Assembly (NCBI GenBank): GCA_023665475.1 | Contig: JAMPEB010000004.1 | Coordinates: forward strand, 1 to 64,000 | DNA length: 64,000 nt | Direction: 5' to 3' | DNA from: Lachnoclostridium sp. | GTDB lineage: Bacteria; Bacillota; Clostridia; Lachnospirales; Lachnospiraceae | Shown: positions 1-7,988 of the stretch, piece by piece | Layout of the letters: each line of letters opens with the position of its first letter | How positions within the stretch are numbered: the first letter of the stretch is position 1 | Program-made: the position numbers and the translations under genes | The notes under the pieces: model-generated | The model's input: the letters and a program-made list of their open reading frames with translations, nothing else | Told to the model about the DNA's origin: nothing | Databases searched by the model: none

Positions 1-929
1 AAGTTCAAATGTGTAAAGGCTTTGAAAAAGCAATCAATGGATTACATGCAACGGAAAAATATGATATATATATCACCGGTTCAAACGCATTTTTACTTAG
101 TTCCGACCTTGCTACATTTTTTACGGGAAGGACTTTTGAAATAAAAGTATACCCTTTTTCCTTTCAAGAATATATGCAGTACTTTAACTATGAAGATGTA
201 CAGGTATCTTTTGACAAATATGTATTTGAGGGCGGAATGTCCGGTTCCTATTTATATAAGGATCAGGAAGCGAAATATGATTACATTTCAGATGTTTTTA
301 ACACACTGATCGTAAGGGATATTCGGCAAAAATATAAAATCCGCAATACGCAGCTTATGGATAGGATCTCGGATTTCTTAATGGATAATATATCAAATCT
401 GTCTTCTGCCAGGAATATTACAAACGCAGTATGTGGAGCAGGCGAAAAAATACATCATACAACTGTCAGTTCTTATATACAATATTTATGCAATGCTTTT
501 GCCTTTTATAAAATTCGCCGATATGACATAAAAGGGAAAAAATATCTTTCGAGCAATGACAAATATTACCTGTGCGACCATTCGTTCCGTTATGCGAAGC
601 TTGGCACAAAAAACATGGACTACGGAAGAATGCTTGAAAATATAGTTGCGATCGAACTTTTACGCAGGGGCTATGAAGTTTATGCTGGTGTATTGTATAA
701 AACAGAAATAGATTTTGTTGCCATGAAACGCAGCGAAAAAATATATATACAGGTTTCGGACAATATAGGTGATGAAAAAACATTTGAACGCGAAATTTCA
801 TCATTAATGAAAATTAAGGATGCATATCCTAAAGTCCTTATCGCAAGAACACACCATGATGAATACCAGCATGATGGAATCAAGATTATAGATATAGTTG
901 ATTGGCTGTTGCAAAAGCAGAAGGCTTGA
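1..929 (+). CDS. AAA-type ATP-binding protein with DUF4143 domain, C-terminal part
   Basis: The reading frame is open from the window edge, so the N-terminus with Walker A and B lies outside. The visible part begins near the sensor-1 segment (ITGSNAFLLSS, then a TGR) and continues with the VYPFSFQEY stretch typical of ATPases that carry a C-terminal DUF4143 region. The last 120 residues (RRGYEVYAGVLYKTEIDFVA) resemble the PD-(D/E)XK-like fold reported for DUF4143, with the E-x-D pair in TEIDFV. These proteins are usually stand-alone genes of unknown role, often in accessory DNA. The first in-frame ATG is at 9, but it is unlikely to be the real start because the codons before it are also open. 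Confidence 0.8.
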   Translation, partial: VQMCKGFEKAINGLHATEKYDIYITGSNAFLLSSDLATFFTGRTFEIKVYPFSFQEYMQYFNYEDVQVSFDKYVFEGGMSGSYLYKDQEAKYDYISDVFNTLIVRDIRQKYKIRNTQLMDRISDFLMDNISNLSSARNITNAVCGAGEKIHHTTVSSYIQYLCNAFAFYKIRRYDIKGKKYLSSNDKYYLCDHSFRYAKLGTKNMDYGRMLENIVAIELLRRGYEVYAGVLYKTEIDFVAMKRSEKIYIQVSDNIGDEKTFEREISSLMKIKDAYPKVLIARTHHDEYQHDGIKIIDIVDWLLQKQKA

Positions 930-1135
930 ACTTTCCCCTTGGTAAGGAATACTGTCTGAACATAGGATATAAGTCACAGGCGGTTATAAGGCTGGTGTCA
1001 TTTGCGGTTGGTATTATTCTGGTTCTTATAGCAGTCTGTTTTGCTAAGATTAATAGGGAAATAAATTCTCCATTTGCGATATGTCTGCTTGTGGGATTGT
1101 GCATTGCATTATTCCTTGTAGCCGGAACTTTTTGA
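902..1135 (+). other. Possible remnant of a small membrane protein
   Basis: An open frame that begins inside the 3' end of the ATPase gene in another frame, with only TTG available as a start and no ribosome binding site. From about 956 it encodes two convincing hydrophobic segments (around VSFAVGIILVLIAVCF and FAICLLVGLCIALFLVA) separated by a short charged loop. This could be the tail of a two-helix membrane protein that lost its start, or chance. No family recognised. Confidence 0.2.
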
Positions 1136-1169
1136 GACAGAGATTGCAATGCTCTTTCATTAAAGGGGA

Positions 1170-2000
1170 TTACCTCATCCGCCTCACCTCACTAGGACTG
1201 CACCCAAGCAATTTTTTCATTACATTACAAAAATAATTGCTGTTGCTAAATCCTGACAGCTGCGCAATTTCTCCAACGGATAAGCTGGTAGTTAATAATA
1301 AGTTACGCCCGGTTTCGACCCGGATATAATTCAGGTATTCGGAATAGGGAACGCCGATTACCCTTTTAAATAACCTTGAAAAATGGGCAGGCGAGAAATT
1401 TACATAAGAAGCAGTTTCTACTAACGAAGGAGAGTCCAAAAAGTTAGTTTCCATATACCGGATTGCCTTTAAGATAGAAGTGTCTGCTTTGGACAATTCT
1501 ACATCCATAGGATTCTGCGGCTGGTAAAAACGAATTACCGTCATAATCAAGTTATGCAGCATGCCTCTTAAAATCAAATCGGATTCCTTTCGGTAATGTT
1601 CATATTCATAAAGCATATCGCAGAATATACCATAAATTTTTTCTTGCATATCAGGCGTAAAATTGTAAACCGGATAGCGGTACAATTCTTCAAAGGGTTC
1701 GGTTCCAATAATATCTAACAGCGGTTTGATTGCATCGTCAGTGAATTTCAGAACAAATCGCTCATAAGGCGTATTGTCTACAAAAGAAGTTCTGTGGTAT
1801 ATATTTTTAGGAGTCACACCGACACTTCCATTGTTCAGAAAACCTATCATATGCGGCATGATAAATTTGCGGTGCCCGCTCACCGTATAGCTGATGCCAT
1901 AATAATCCCTATAAACTTCTAATTGCTTCATTTCATAGTCAGAAGGTTTCTTTTGGCGGTCAATATAAAAATTATATCCGGGCTTTAAAGGAAGCGGCAT
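1170..2000 (-). CDS. AraC family transcriptional regulator
   Basis: A 276-residue regulator. The N-terminal part (about 1-165) looks like a cupin-type sensing domain: it has the SGHRKFIMP and FLNNGSVGVTPKNIYHRT segments that form the small-molecule pocket in this family. The C-terminal 100 residues carry two helix-turn-helix motifs, the first around PSLVETASYVNFSPAHFSRLFK, the second around LSVGEIAQLSGFSNSNYFCNV, followed by the usual GCSPSEVR. It is divergent from the two ABC exporter genes that start at 2363, a common arrangement in clostridia, so it is the likely regulator of that exporter. The intergenic space holds a 209-bp palindromic repeat. Confidence 0.9.
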   Translation of the reverse strand: MPLPLKPGYNFYIDRQKKPSDYEMKQLEVYRDYYGISYTVSGHRKFIMPHMIGFLNNGSVGVTPKNIYHRTSFVDNTPYERFVLKFTDDAIKPLLDIIGTEPFEELYRYPVYNFTPDMQEKIYGIFCDMLYEYEHYRKESDLILRGMLHNLIMTVIRFYQPQNPMDVELSKADTSILKAIRYMETNFLDSPSLVETASYVNFSPAHFSRLFKRVIGVPYSEYLNYIRVETGRNLLLTTSLSVGEIAQLSGFSNSNYFCNVMKKLLGCSPSEVRRMR

Positions 2001-2028
2001 GTTTACACCTCTTATACTTGATTAAGTA

Positions 2029-2237
2029 TAGGAAATTGCGAAACTCAGACTTTCGTAAACCGAGTTGCGTAGATTGCATGTTCCACAAACAGACCCTTGA
2101 AAAACGCTGGTACTTAGATGCTGTCCTTTAGCATCTTATGTACCACTGCGTTTTTCACGGAGCGAGAGCGTGTCTGTTGTGGAATGTGCAAGCTACACAA
2201 CGACACTTTGCCAAAACCAGAGTTTCGCAAACTCCTA
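2029..2237. repeat. 209-bp palindromic MITE-like element (TAGG-type, long form)
   Basis: Ends are inverted repeats: the left end reads TAGGAAATTGCGAAACTC and the right end, on the other strand, TAGGAGTTTGCGAAACTC. Inside, further arms pair: GTTCCACAAACAGAC near 2081 with GTCTGTTGTGGAA near 2173, AAAAACGCTGGTAC near 2100 with GTACCACTGCGTTTTT, and GATGCTG with TAGCATC at the tip near 2118-2140. The whole element can fold as one long hairpin. It shares its outer 40-50 bp with the 67-bp copy at 24586-24652. It has no coding capacity for a transposase, so any movement would need help in trans. It lies between the divergent AraC and ABC exporter genes. Confidence 0.7.
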
Positions 2238-2362
2238 TTATTTAAGCATATTTTTATAGATATTATAGCATTTCATCAAATAATTACAAGAATAACCATA
2301 AAAAATATGATAATTTGTCTATAAAAATAGATATAAAAATGAAAGGGAAGGCGGGAGCAGAA

Positions 2363-4012
2363 ATGAAGGTAAATGATATTTTAAAAAGAAATTCTTTCTG
2401 GCTGATTGCAAGCAGCCTGTGTTCGGTAATGATATCCTGCAGTGTGGTTTCCGGCACGAATGTCATAGCAGAGCAGATAGATATTTTGACCATATTCGGC
2501 ATCGTGGATATGGAAAAAACAATTTATATTGTGGCGCCGGCCATCCTGATTGCTACAGCAGCAGCTTTCATAAAAAGCAAATGTATCGGCAGATACAGCA
2601 TAAATGTAATAAGGGAATTACAGGATGCGATGGTGCAGCATATTCTTAAGGTGAAAAATGATTTCTGGATGAAGGAAAGCACGGGGAAATTGCTTACGAA
2701 AATAACTTCCGATATTTCCGAAATAGAAAAATTTACATCCGCCACCATACCCGATTTTCTGGGCGCGGTCATTTCGATTCTTTTTGTTGCAGTTTATGTA
2801 GGAACCAAAAACAGATACATGCTATTTGTAACAGCAGCTTTATATCCTGTGATTATCCTGATTATGACATTTTGGGGAAATGTTTTAAAGCGGCTGGCGC
2901 AAAAAAGGCGGGGAAATATTGACAATATGACTGCGCAGGTTGTGGACTGCGTGAATGGAATAGAGATTGTAAAAAGTTATAATTTATCCCCGGTTTTCAT
3001 AACGAAAATCGAAAATCGGATTCGTGAAATTTTGAATAATGAATATAAAAGAGCATGGATTATGCATTTTTCACAGACCATGCAGAGATTCCTTTTCTGC
3101 ATCCCCAACATGATTTGTCCGCTTATTGCGCTTTTATTGGTTTTCAAAGGAGAAATGACTATCGGTGAGATGACGGCGTATATCGTTCTCATTCATAAAA
3201 TCATATCCCATATGAAGCAGCTTCCTTTTGTGATTACAGATGCAAAAGAAAAACAAGTGTCCATTGACAGGATAAATCAGATATTGGGCGCGCCGCTTAG
3301 AAAAGGCAGTGCTTTTGAATTCTTGTCCGAAGATAAGATTTATTTGGAAAATGTCAGTTTTTGTTACACGGAGGGGAAAGAAGTATTAAAAAATATAAGC
3401 TTTCAGTTGGAGCGCAATAAAACATACGCGTTTGTCGGCATGTCGGGACAGGGGAAGTCTACCATATTTAAATTGCTGAGCGGACTGGAAGAGGATTATG
3501 AGGGGAAATGCAGCATAAATAAAAACTGTGCTATCGTGCCCCAGCTTCCTTTTATCTTTGCAGGAACCATTGCAGAAAATATCGGCATCGGATGCAGGGA
3601 AGCTGCCATGGAGGATATCGTGAATGCAGCAAAGGCAGCAGGCATCCATGAGAAAATACAAGGTCTGGAAAAGCAATATCATACGGTTATTGGAGAAAAC
3701 GGCACAGGGCTGTCCGGCGGTGAAAAGCAGCGAATCTGTATAGCCAGAGCTTTGCTGTCAAAGGCGGATGTGCTGCTGCTTGATGAGCCCACCGCATCCA
3801 TAGATGCAGAGACAGAAAAAATAATTTTAAATACTTTAAAAGCATTAAGGGGAAAGAAAACCATTATATGGATATCTCACAAGCTTTTATTGGTTCAGGA
3901 TGCGGATACCATTTTCGTAGTAGATAATGGAGAAATCGCAGAGCGCGAAAAGCACGAAGAGCTTGTCAGGCTGAACGGCGCATATAACAAATTATGGAAA
4001 ATGGAAGCATAA
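2363..4012 (+). CDS. ABC transporter, fused permease/ATPase (exporter half 1)
   Basis: About 549 residues from the ATG at 2363, chosen because GGGAG lies six bases upstream; in-frame earlier codons (TTG 2315, ATG 2339) lack a good site. The N-terminal 300 residues form a six-helix type I exporter membrane domain. The nucleotide-binding domain follows with Walker A (GMSGQGKST), Q-loop region (VPQLPF), signature LSGGEKQR, Walker B plus catalytic Glu (VLLLDEPTAS) and the switch His (WISHK). All motifs look intact. It precedes a second half-transporter by 90 bp and probably pairs with it as a heterodimer exporting a drug, peptide or lipid. The substrate cannot be read from sequence. The divergent AraC protein is the likely regulator. 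Confidence 0.92.
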   Translation: MKVNDILKRNSFWLIASSLCSVMISCSVVSGTNVIAEQIDILTIFGIVDMEKTIYIVAPAILIATAAAFIKSKCIGRYSINVIRELQDAMVQHILKVKNDFWMKESTGKLLTKITSDISEIEKFTSATIPDFLGAVISILFVAVYVGTKNRYMLFVTAALYPVIILIMTFWGNVLKRLAQKRRGNIDNMTAQVVDCVNGIEIVKSYNLSPVFITKIENRIREILNNEYKRAWIMHFSQTMQRFLFCIPNMICPLIALLLVFKGEMTIGEMTAYIVLIHKIISHMKQLPFVITDAKEKQVSIDRINQILGAPLRKGSAFEFLSEDKIYLENVSFCYTEGKEVLKNISFQLERNKTYAFVGMSGQGKSTIFKLLSGLEEDYEGKCSINKNCAIVPQLPFIFAGTIAENIGIGCREAAMEDIVNAAKAAGIHEKIQGLEKQYHTVIGENGTGLSGGEKQRICIARALLSKADVLLLDEPTASIDAETEKIILNTLKALRGKKTIIWISHKLLLVQDADTIFVVDNGEIAEREKHEELVRLNGAYNKLWKMEA

Positions 4013-4019
4013 ACGAATT

Positions 4020-4080
4020 TATTCGTTTTGCAAATGTTGTGCCTGCGCAATGCGTAAAAACATGCATGAAAATTCGCAGG
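4020..4080. repeat. Small hairpin element between the two ABC genes
   Basis: The spacer contains CCTGCG and CGCAGG arms about 27 bases apart, preceded by a short palindrome AACGAAT-TT-ATTCGTT near 4013-4028. A similar arrangement (GTGCCTGCGC ... ATGAAAGTTCGCAG) occurs at about 26539-26607, also just upstream of a membrane-protein gene. It may be a short repeat shared by untranslated regions, or an mRNA processing or attenuation structure. Only two copies, so weakly supported. Confidence 0.35.
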
Positions 4081-4102
4081 TTGTGGAAAATGGAGGTATG
4101 CA

Positions 4103-5728
4103 ATGAGATACAGCAAAATATTTTTCCGTTTCTTAAAATTAATGGGTCAGGCACTGCCGCTTTTCCTGTTTGCAATGATAATACATATGGTCGGCGATAA
4201 TTTTTTATATTTGACCTTATCTTATTTTGTAAACAAGCTTATCGACATGGCGCAGGCGGGGAGTATGGAAGGTTTAAGAGAATTATTAATTATCTGTATT
4301 GCTGCCAATATAGCAGCGCTGGCGGCATTTTTTGTATTCGGCGCGCTGTATGATATTTATGCCAAAAGGGGAAATGCCATAGTGCAGAGGATGATGATTG
4401 AAAAACTATTACGGCTGCCTATGGAGTATTTTGATAAGCACCATACCGGGGAAATCGTATCCAAGCTTATGAACGATGCGGACACGGCAAGCCAGATATT
4501 TACTTCCCGATTGAGGCGGGTAACGACACCGCTAATGTCAGTGATTGTCTACATAATACCCATAATAATTATGTGCCCTGCGCTGGCGGCCTGCATGGTA
4601 TTCATCAATATTTTATCACTGTTTGTTAATAACAGATATATTCCGAAAATGAAGAAAATTGCAAAGGAAACATCCACGGTTAAAAGTCGGCTGGTACAAA
4701 GCTTTATGGACATCGTCAATGGGCGTGATGATATCAGAATTTATTCCGGAGCCGGGCTTTTGACAGAGCGGTATCAGGAAGAGAATCATAAAAATGCGGA
4801 GGCAGCGAAGCATTATTGGGATAGTACCGCAAAATTAAATACTTGGAATACTTTCTTTGACATGGTGCTTGCATTGGGATTTTTACTGATTGCAGTTTTG
4901 TTTGTGGAAAGGGGATGGTGCAGCGTTGGTGAAGTAGCAGGCATATATACTTTGTATGGAACCTTCAGCTATAATTTTTTGGAGCTTGGAAGATATCTGC
5001 CGGAATTAATCAATTGTATTGCCAGAGCGCAGATTGTGTTTGAGTATATGGAAGAAAGCGAAGAGCAGGCGCAAGGAGATGCTGAATTTTCGCCGGGAAA
5101 AATAGAGTGGAAGGAGGTTTCTTTTGGTTATCATGATAAAGAAGTGCTACATAATCTCAGCGCCGAATTTGAGGAAAATAAGAGCACTGCCGTTATCGGA
5201 CAGACGGGATGCGGCAAAAGCACTCTGATGAAATTATTGCTGCGGCTTTATCCTGTGAAGGACAAAAAGATATATATCGGTGGGAAAGATATCAATTCCA
5301 TAAATGTGATGTCATTGAGAAAAAATATTGCTTATGTTCCCCAGAACACTTATCTTTTTCAAGATACTATAAGAGAAAATATCCGCTTTGGCAATTTGGA
5401 TGCAAGTAATGCGGATGTGGAAGAGGCGGCAAAATTGGCAAATGCCCATGAGTTTATCTGCGGGCTGCCGGACGGGTATGATACCATTCTGCAGGATGGC
5501 GGAAAAAATTTATCCGGCGGGGAAAGGCAGCGGCTTGCGCTTGCCAGAGCGTTTATAAAAAATGCGCCCATTCTCCTAATGGATGAAGCAACATCCGCAT
5601 TAGATAATCATAACGAAACAGAAATTCAGGCGGCGATGAAAGAATTGATTCGCGGAAAAACAGCGCTGATAGTTGCGCATCGCGATATTACTATTGGGTT
5701 TTGCGAGGAGAGGATTATTTTATCCTAA
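4103..5728 (+). CDS. ABC transporter, fused permease/ATPase (exporter half 2)
   Basis: 541 residues, starting at the ATG that follows TGGAGG by six bases. A six-helix exporter domain (about 1-300) contains the coupling-helix segment YFDKHHTGEIVSKLMNDADT. The ATPase domain has Walker A GQTGCGKST, Q-loop YVPQNTYLF, signature LSGGERQR, Walker B ILLMDEATSA and the switch-His segment VAHRD. Because both halves keep the catalytic Glu and the His, neither site looks degenerate, unlike many heterodimeric exporters. Its 3' end overlaps the convergent fic gene by 14 bp. Confidence 0.92.
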   Translation: MRYSKIFFRFLKLMGQALPLFLFAMIIHMVGDNFLYLTLSYFVNKLIDMAQAGSMEGLRELLIICIAANIAALAAFFVFGALYDIYAKRGNAIVQRMMIEKLLRLPMEYFDKHHTGEIVSKLMNDADTASQIFTSRLRRVTTPLMSVIVYIIPIIIMCPALAACMVFINILSLFVNNRYIPKMKKIAKETSTVKSRLVQSFMDIVNGRDDIRIYSGAGLLTERYQEENHKNAEAAKHYWDSTAKLNTWNTFFDMVLALGFLLIAVLFVERGWCSVGEVAGIYTLYGTFSYNFLELGRYLPELINCIARAQIVFEYMEESEEQAQGDAEFSPGKIEWKEVSFGYHDKEVLHNLSAEFEENKSTAVIGQTGCGKSTLMKLLLRLYPVKDKKIYIGGKDINSINVMSLRKNIAYVPQNTYLFQDTIRENIRFGNLDASNADVEEAAKLANAHEFICGLPDGYDTILQDGGKNLSGGERQRLALARAFIKNAPILLMDEATSALDNHNETEIQAAMKELIRGKTALIVAHRDITIGFCEERIILS

Positions 5729-6761
5729 AATAGCAAATATTTTTTCCGGAACCTTCACGTTTTAATTCGCCTGCTGCAACTAATTTACGAAGGGCGCCTT
5801 CAATAGAGCTTATGCTGAGGGATGGACAAAGCTCTCGAATGTCCTGCTTTGTAAAACGCCCTATTTTATTCAAGGTTGCACATCTTACCATTTCCAGAGC
5901 AGGAAGTTTTGTTTCTACAAGTGCAAAGCGTTCTTCAAAGTCCTTGTATGCAGCAAGAACAGTACCTAGTAGATATTTAATGAAGGGTACAGCATCCTCT
6001 GTTCCTTCATGCCAGCCAATCTGTGCTTGGGAAAGGGTATTATAATACAGGTCCTTATTTTTGGCGATTTTTGCTTCAAGTGAAATATATCTGCCAACAT
6101 AAAAACCACTTCTGTACAGCAAAAGTGTTGTGAGCAAACGGCTCATTCGCCCATTGCCGTCATTGAACGGATGAATGCAAAGGAAATCATGAATAAAAGT
6201 AGGGATTGCAATGAGAGGTTCGATTTCCATATTTCCGATTACGAGGTTATATTCTTCACAAATTCTGTCCAATGCCGCCGGAGTGTCAAAGGGTGCAGGC
6301 GGAGTGAATAATGTTTCCACATGACCGTCCGGGTATGTGGCGCTGATATAGTTCTGCACATTTTTTGTTTTGCCGGCCATTGGATTATTCATATGGCTGT
6401 ATAAAATTTTATGAAGCTGTAGGATATAGTTTTGTGTAATGGGAATGGCATCGAAGCTTTCGTGAATGATACCCAGTACATCACGATAGCCTGCGATTTC
6501 CTGTTCATTACGATTCCTAGGTGTTGTTTTTTCTGCCACAAGCTGCCGGATACGAGTGCTTGTTGTTACAATTCCCTCAATTGCATTGGAAGCCTCTGTA
6601 CTTTGCACCTTTGCAATTTCAACTAGTTTTTCTAACTCTTCAGGACGCTGCTTAAGATATAATTCTTGTTTTCCGGCTTCCTTATAAATGGCAGCAATCA
6701 GACTAAGAATGTCAGAATCCCATTTTTGATTCTTGATTGTGGAGTAATTAAAACTTCTCAT
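5715..6761 (-). CDS. Fic family protein (class II AMP transferase)
   Basis: 348 residues from the ATG at 6761, which follows GGGAGG by seven bases; an upstream TTG at 6776 is less likely. The complete Fic motif HPFNDGNGRMSR lies at about 197-208, with the catalytic His, the Asp/Asn pair and the Arg all present, so AMP transfer to a target hydroxyl is expected. The SNAIEG motif at about 58-63 matches the (S/T)xxxE(G/N) inhibitory helix on the N-terminal side, which marks self-inhibited class II Fic proteins. The last 60 residues form a winged helix, as in many clostridial Fic proteins, and could bind the repeats in its own promoter. No antitoxin gene is adjacent, as expected for this class. 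Confidence 0.93.
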   Translation of the reverse strand: MRSFNYSTIKNQKWDSDILSLIAAIYKEAGKQELYLKQRPEELEKLVEIAKVQSTEASNAIEGIVTTSTRIRQLVAEKTTPRNRNEQEIAGYRDVLGIIHESFDAIPITQNYILQLHKILYSHMNNPMAGKTKNVQNYISATYPDGHVETLFTPPAPFDTPAALDRICEEYNLVIGNMEIEPLIAIPTFIHDFLCIHPFNDGNGRMSRLLTTLLLYRSGFYVGRYISLEAKIAKNKDLYYNTLSQAQIGWHEGTEDAVPFIKYLLGTVLAAYKDFEERFALVETKLPALEMVRCATLNKIGRFTKQDIRELCPSLSISSIEGALRKLVAAGELKREGSGKNICYFRIK

Positions 6762-6780
6762 TATCTTACCTCCCAACGAT

Positions 6781-6864
6781 TTCCCTTAAATTATAGCGAT
6801 ATTTAAGGGAAAGGTCAATATATTAAGGGAAAATTACCTTAATAGTATACATATATTAAGGGAA
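6781..6864 (-). promoter_or_regulatory. fic promoter with four TTAAGGGAA operator-like repeats
   Basis: On the minus strand a good promoter is visible: -35 TTGACC at 6818-6813, 17-bp spacer, -10 TATAAT at 6795-6790. The word WTTAAGGGAA occurs at 6801-6811, 6821-6831 and 6854-6864, and inverted at 6781-6791. The inverted copy and the first direct copy form a perfect 11-bp-arm palindrome around the -10 box; the next copy sits just upstream of the -35. This is the layout of a multi-site repressor operator. The likely binder is the winged helix of Fic itself (autoregulation), but that is inference. Confidence 0.65.
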
Positions 6865-6898
6865 AATATACTGTAAGCAATTGTATACTACAAACCGC

Positions 6899-7159
6899 TT
6901 GACATGAAATGCAAAGTCAAGTAAGATATATGAGCATTTGCGAAACACCAAATTTGCCCAATTTGGTTTACGGGAAATGGTGAAGGATATTGAGGAGACA
7001 GCAGCTTTATTGGAGTCCGATTATATCAATCCGAATGATACTTCTGTTCAGAGGCATATTTCTGTGGTAATTGATTTTTACCATCGTTTCGCAAAGCGGA
7101 TTACTGCGATGATGGAGAACAATAAGGACACAAATGTAATATCCATTATGGGACCATAG
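6899..7159 (+). other. Weak reading frame with a promoter-like start
   Basis: A promoter-like pair TTGACA (6899-6904) and TAAGAT (6922-6927) with 17-bp spacing is embedded in a CTTGAC/GTCAAG inverted repeat. After it, 6938-7159 stays open for 73 codons (DIEETAALLESDY, then DFYHRFAKRITAMMENN), amphipathic and plausible as protein, but it starts with TTG or a badly placed ATG at 6977 and has no ribosome binding site. It may be the remnant of a helical protein. The first bases (GCATTTGCGAAAC) resemble an end of the TAGG-type repeat. The rest of 7160-7289 shows only a small GCCGC-TTAC-GCGGC hairpin before the next gene. Confidence 0.25.
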
Positions 7160-7289
7160 TAAAAAATAAGGCAGTTTCCGCACTCTATGCAGCATGGGGT
7201 GACAAAATGACAGGTGAGAAGTTGTGACGCTGCGCGTTCCAAATTCCCACTGATTAAAATGCCGCTTACGCGGCGGAAGGAGAGGAAAA

Positions 7290-7916
7290 ATGAGTAACAT
7301 ATGGGTAACCAGCGATTTACATATCGGGCATGATAAAGCTTTTCTTTATGAACCCCGGGGCTTTGGAAGTATTGAAGAGCACGACAAAGCGCTTGTGGAT
7401 AATTGGAATGAATCGGTGAGCCCCGATGACACGGTTTATGTTTTAGGTGATGTCATGCTACGGCACAATTCGGAAGATACCGATTTTTCATACGGGCTGT
7501 CCGTATTGCAGAAACTAAGCGGCCGTCTTATTATTATCAGGGGAAATCATGATAGTGAAAATAGAATTGAAAAATACAAAGGATGCAATAATGTAGTAAG
7601 CGCGGGCGATGCCGCTTTATATTTGAATTATCCGAAGGAAGGCAGTTATCACTTTTACCTGTCCCATTACCCGACTTTGATTTCCCATACGAAACCAAAG
7701 CCTTTAAAAGAGGCGCTGATTAATCTTTACGGACATACCCACCAGAAAGAGAAATTTTATCAAGGGTATCCGCATATGTACTGTGTCTGTTTGGACGCTC
7801 ATGATATGAGACCTGTTTTATTGGACTCCGTTATTGAAGAAATCAGGCTAAAGAGGTCCGCATATTGTGAGGAAAGGGACAGTCTTAAAATAGGAATACA
7901 CCTCCAAGTGGATTAA
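7290..7916 (+). CDS. Metallophosphoesterase
   Basis: 208 residues with the calcineurin-like metal-binding motifs in order: DLHIGH (residues 9-14), GDVM around 52, GNHD around 85, a later SHYP and GHTHQK around 150. These coordinate the two metal ions of the active site. Size and the single-domain layout match small YfcE/YmdB-like cytoplasmic phosphoesterases; the substrate cannot be told. Start is the ATG after GGAGAGG. It stands alone, with a hairpin just after its stop. Confidence 0.9.
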   Translation: MSNIWVTSDLHIGHDKAFLYEPRGFGSIEEHDKALVDNWNESVSPDDTVYVLGDVMLRHNSEDTDFSYGLSVLQKLSGRLIIIRGNHDSENRIEKYKGCNNVVSAGDAALYLNYPKEGSYHFYLSHYPTLISHTKPKPLKEALINLYGHTHQKEKFYQGYPHMYCVCLDAHDMRPVLLDSVIEEIRLKRSAYCEERDSLKIGIHLQVD

Positions 7917-7919
7917 AAA

Positions 7920-7951
7920 ATCAGAGCGCCTAGGTTTTTATGCGCTCTGAT
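7920..7951. terminator. Bidirectional hairpin between convergent genes
   Basis: A perfect 10-bp stem, ATCAGAGCGC with GCGCTCTGAT, closes a 12-base loop directly after the phosphoesterase stop. There is only a weak T-rich tract downstream on the plus strand and AAAAAA before the left arm, which becomes a U-run when read on the minus strand. It therefore looks like the terminator for the minus-strand DUF4241 gene and possibly for both. Confidence 0.6.
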
Positions 7952-7988
7952 ACTGTGTTATTTGCATTTTGGGCTTTGTAAAGCCCGG

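Noticed and set aside
2118..2324. Open frame of 68 codons between AraC and the ABC exporter
   Set aside because: It lies mostly inside the 209-bp palindromic element and has no ribosome binding site.
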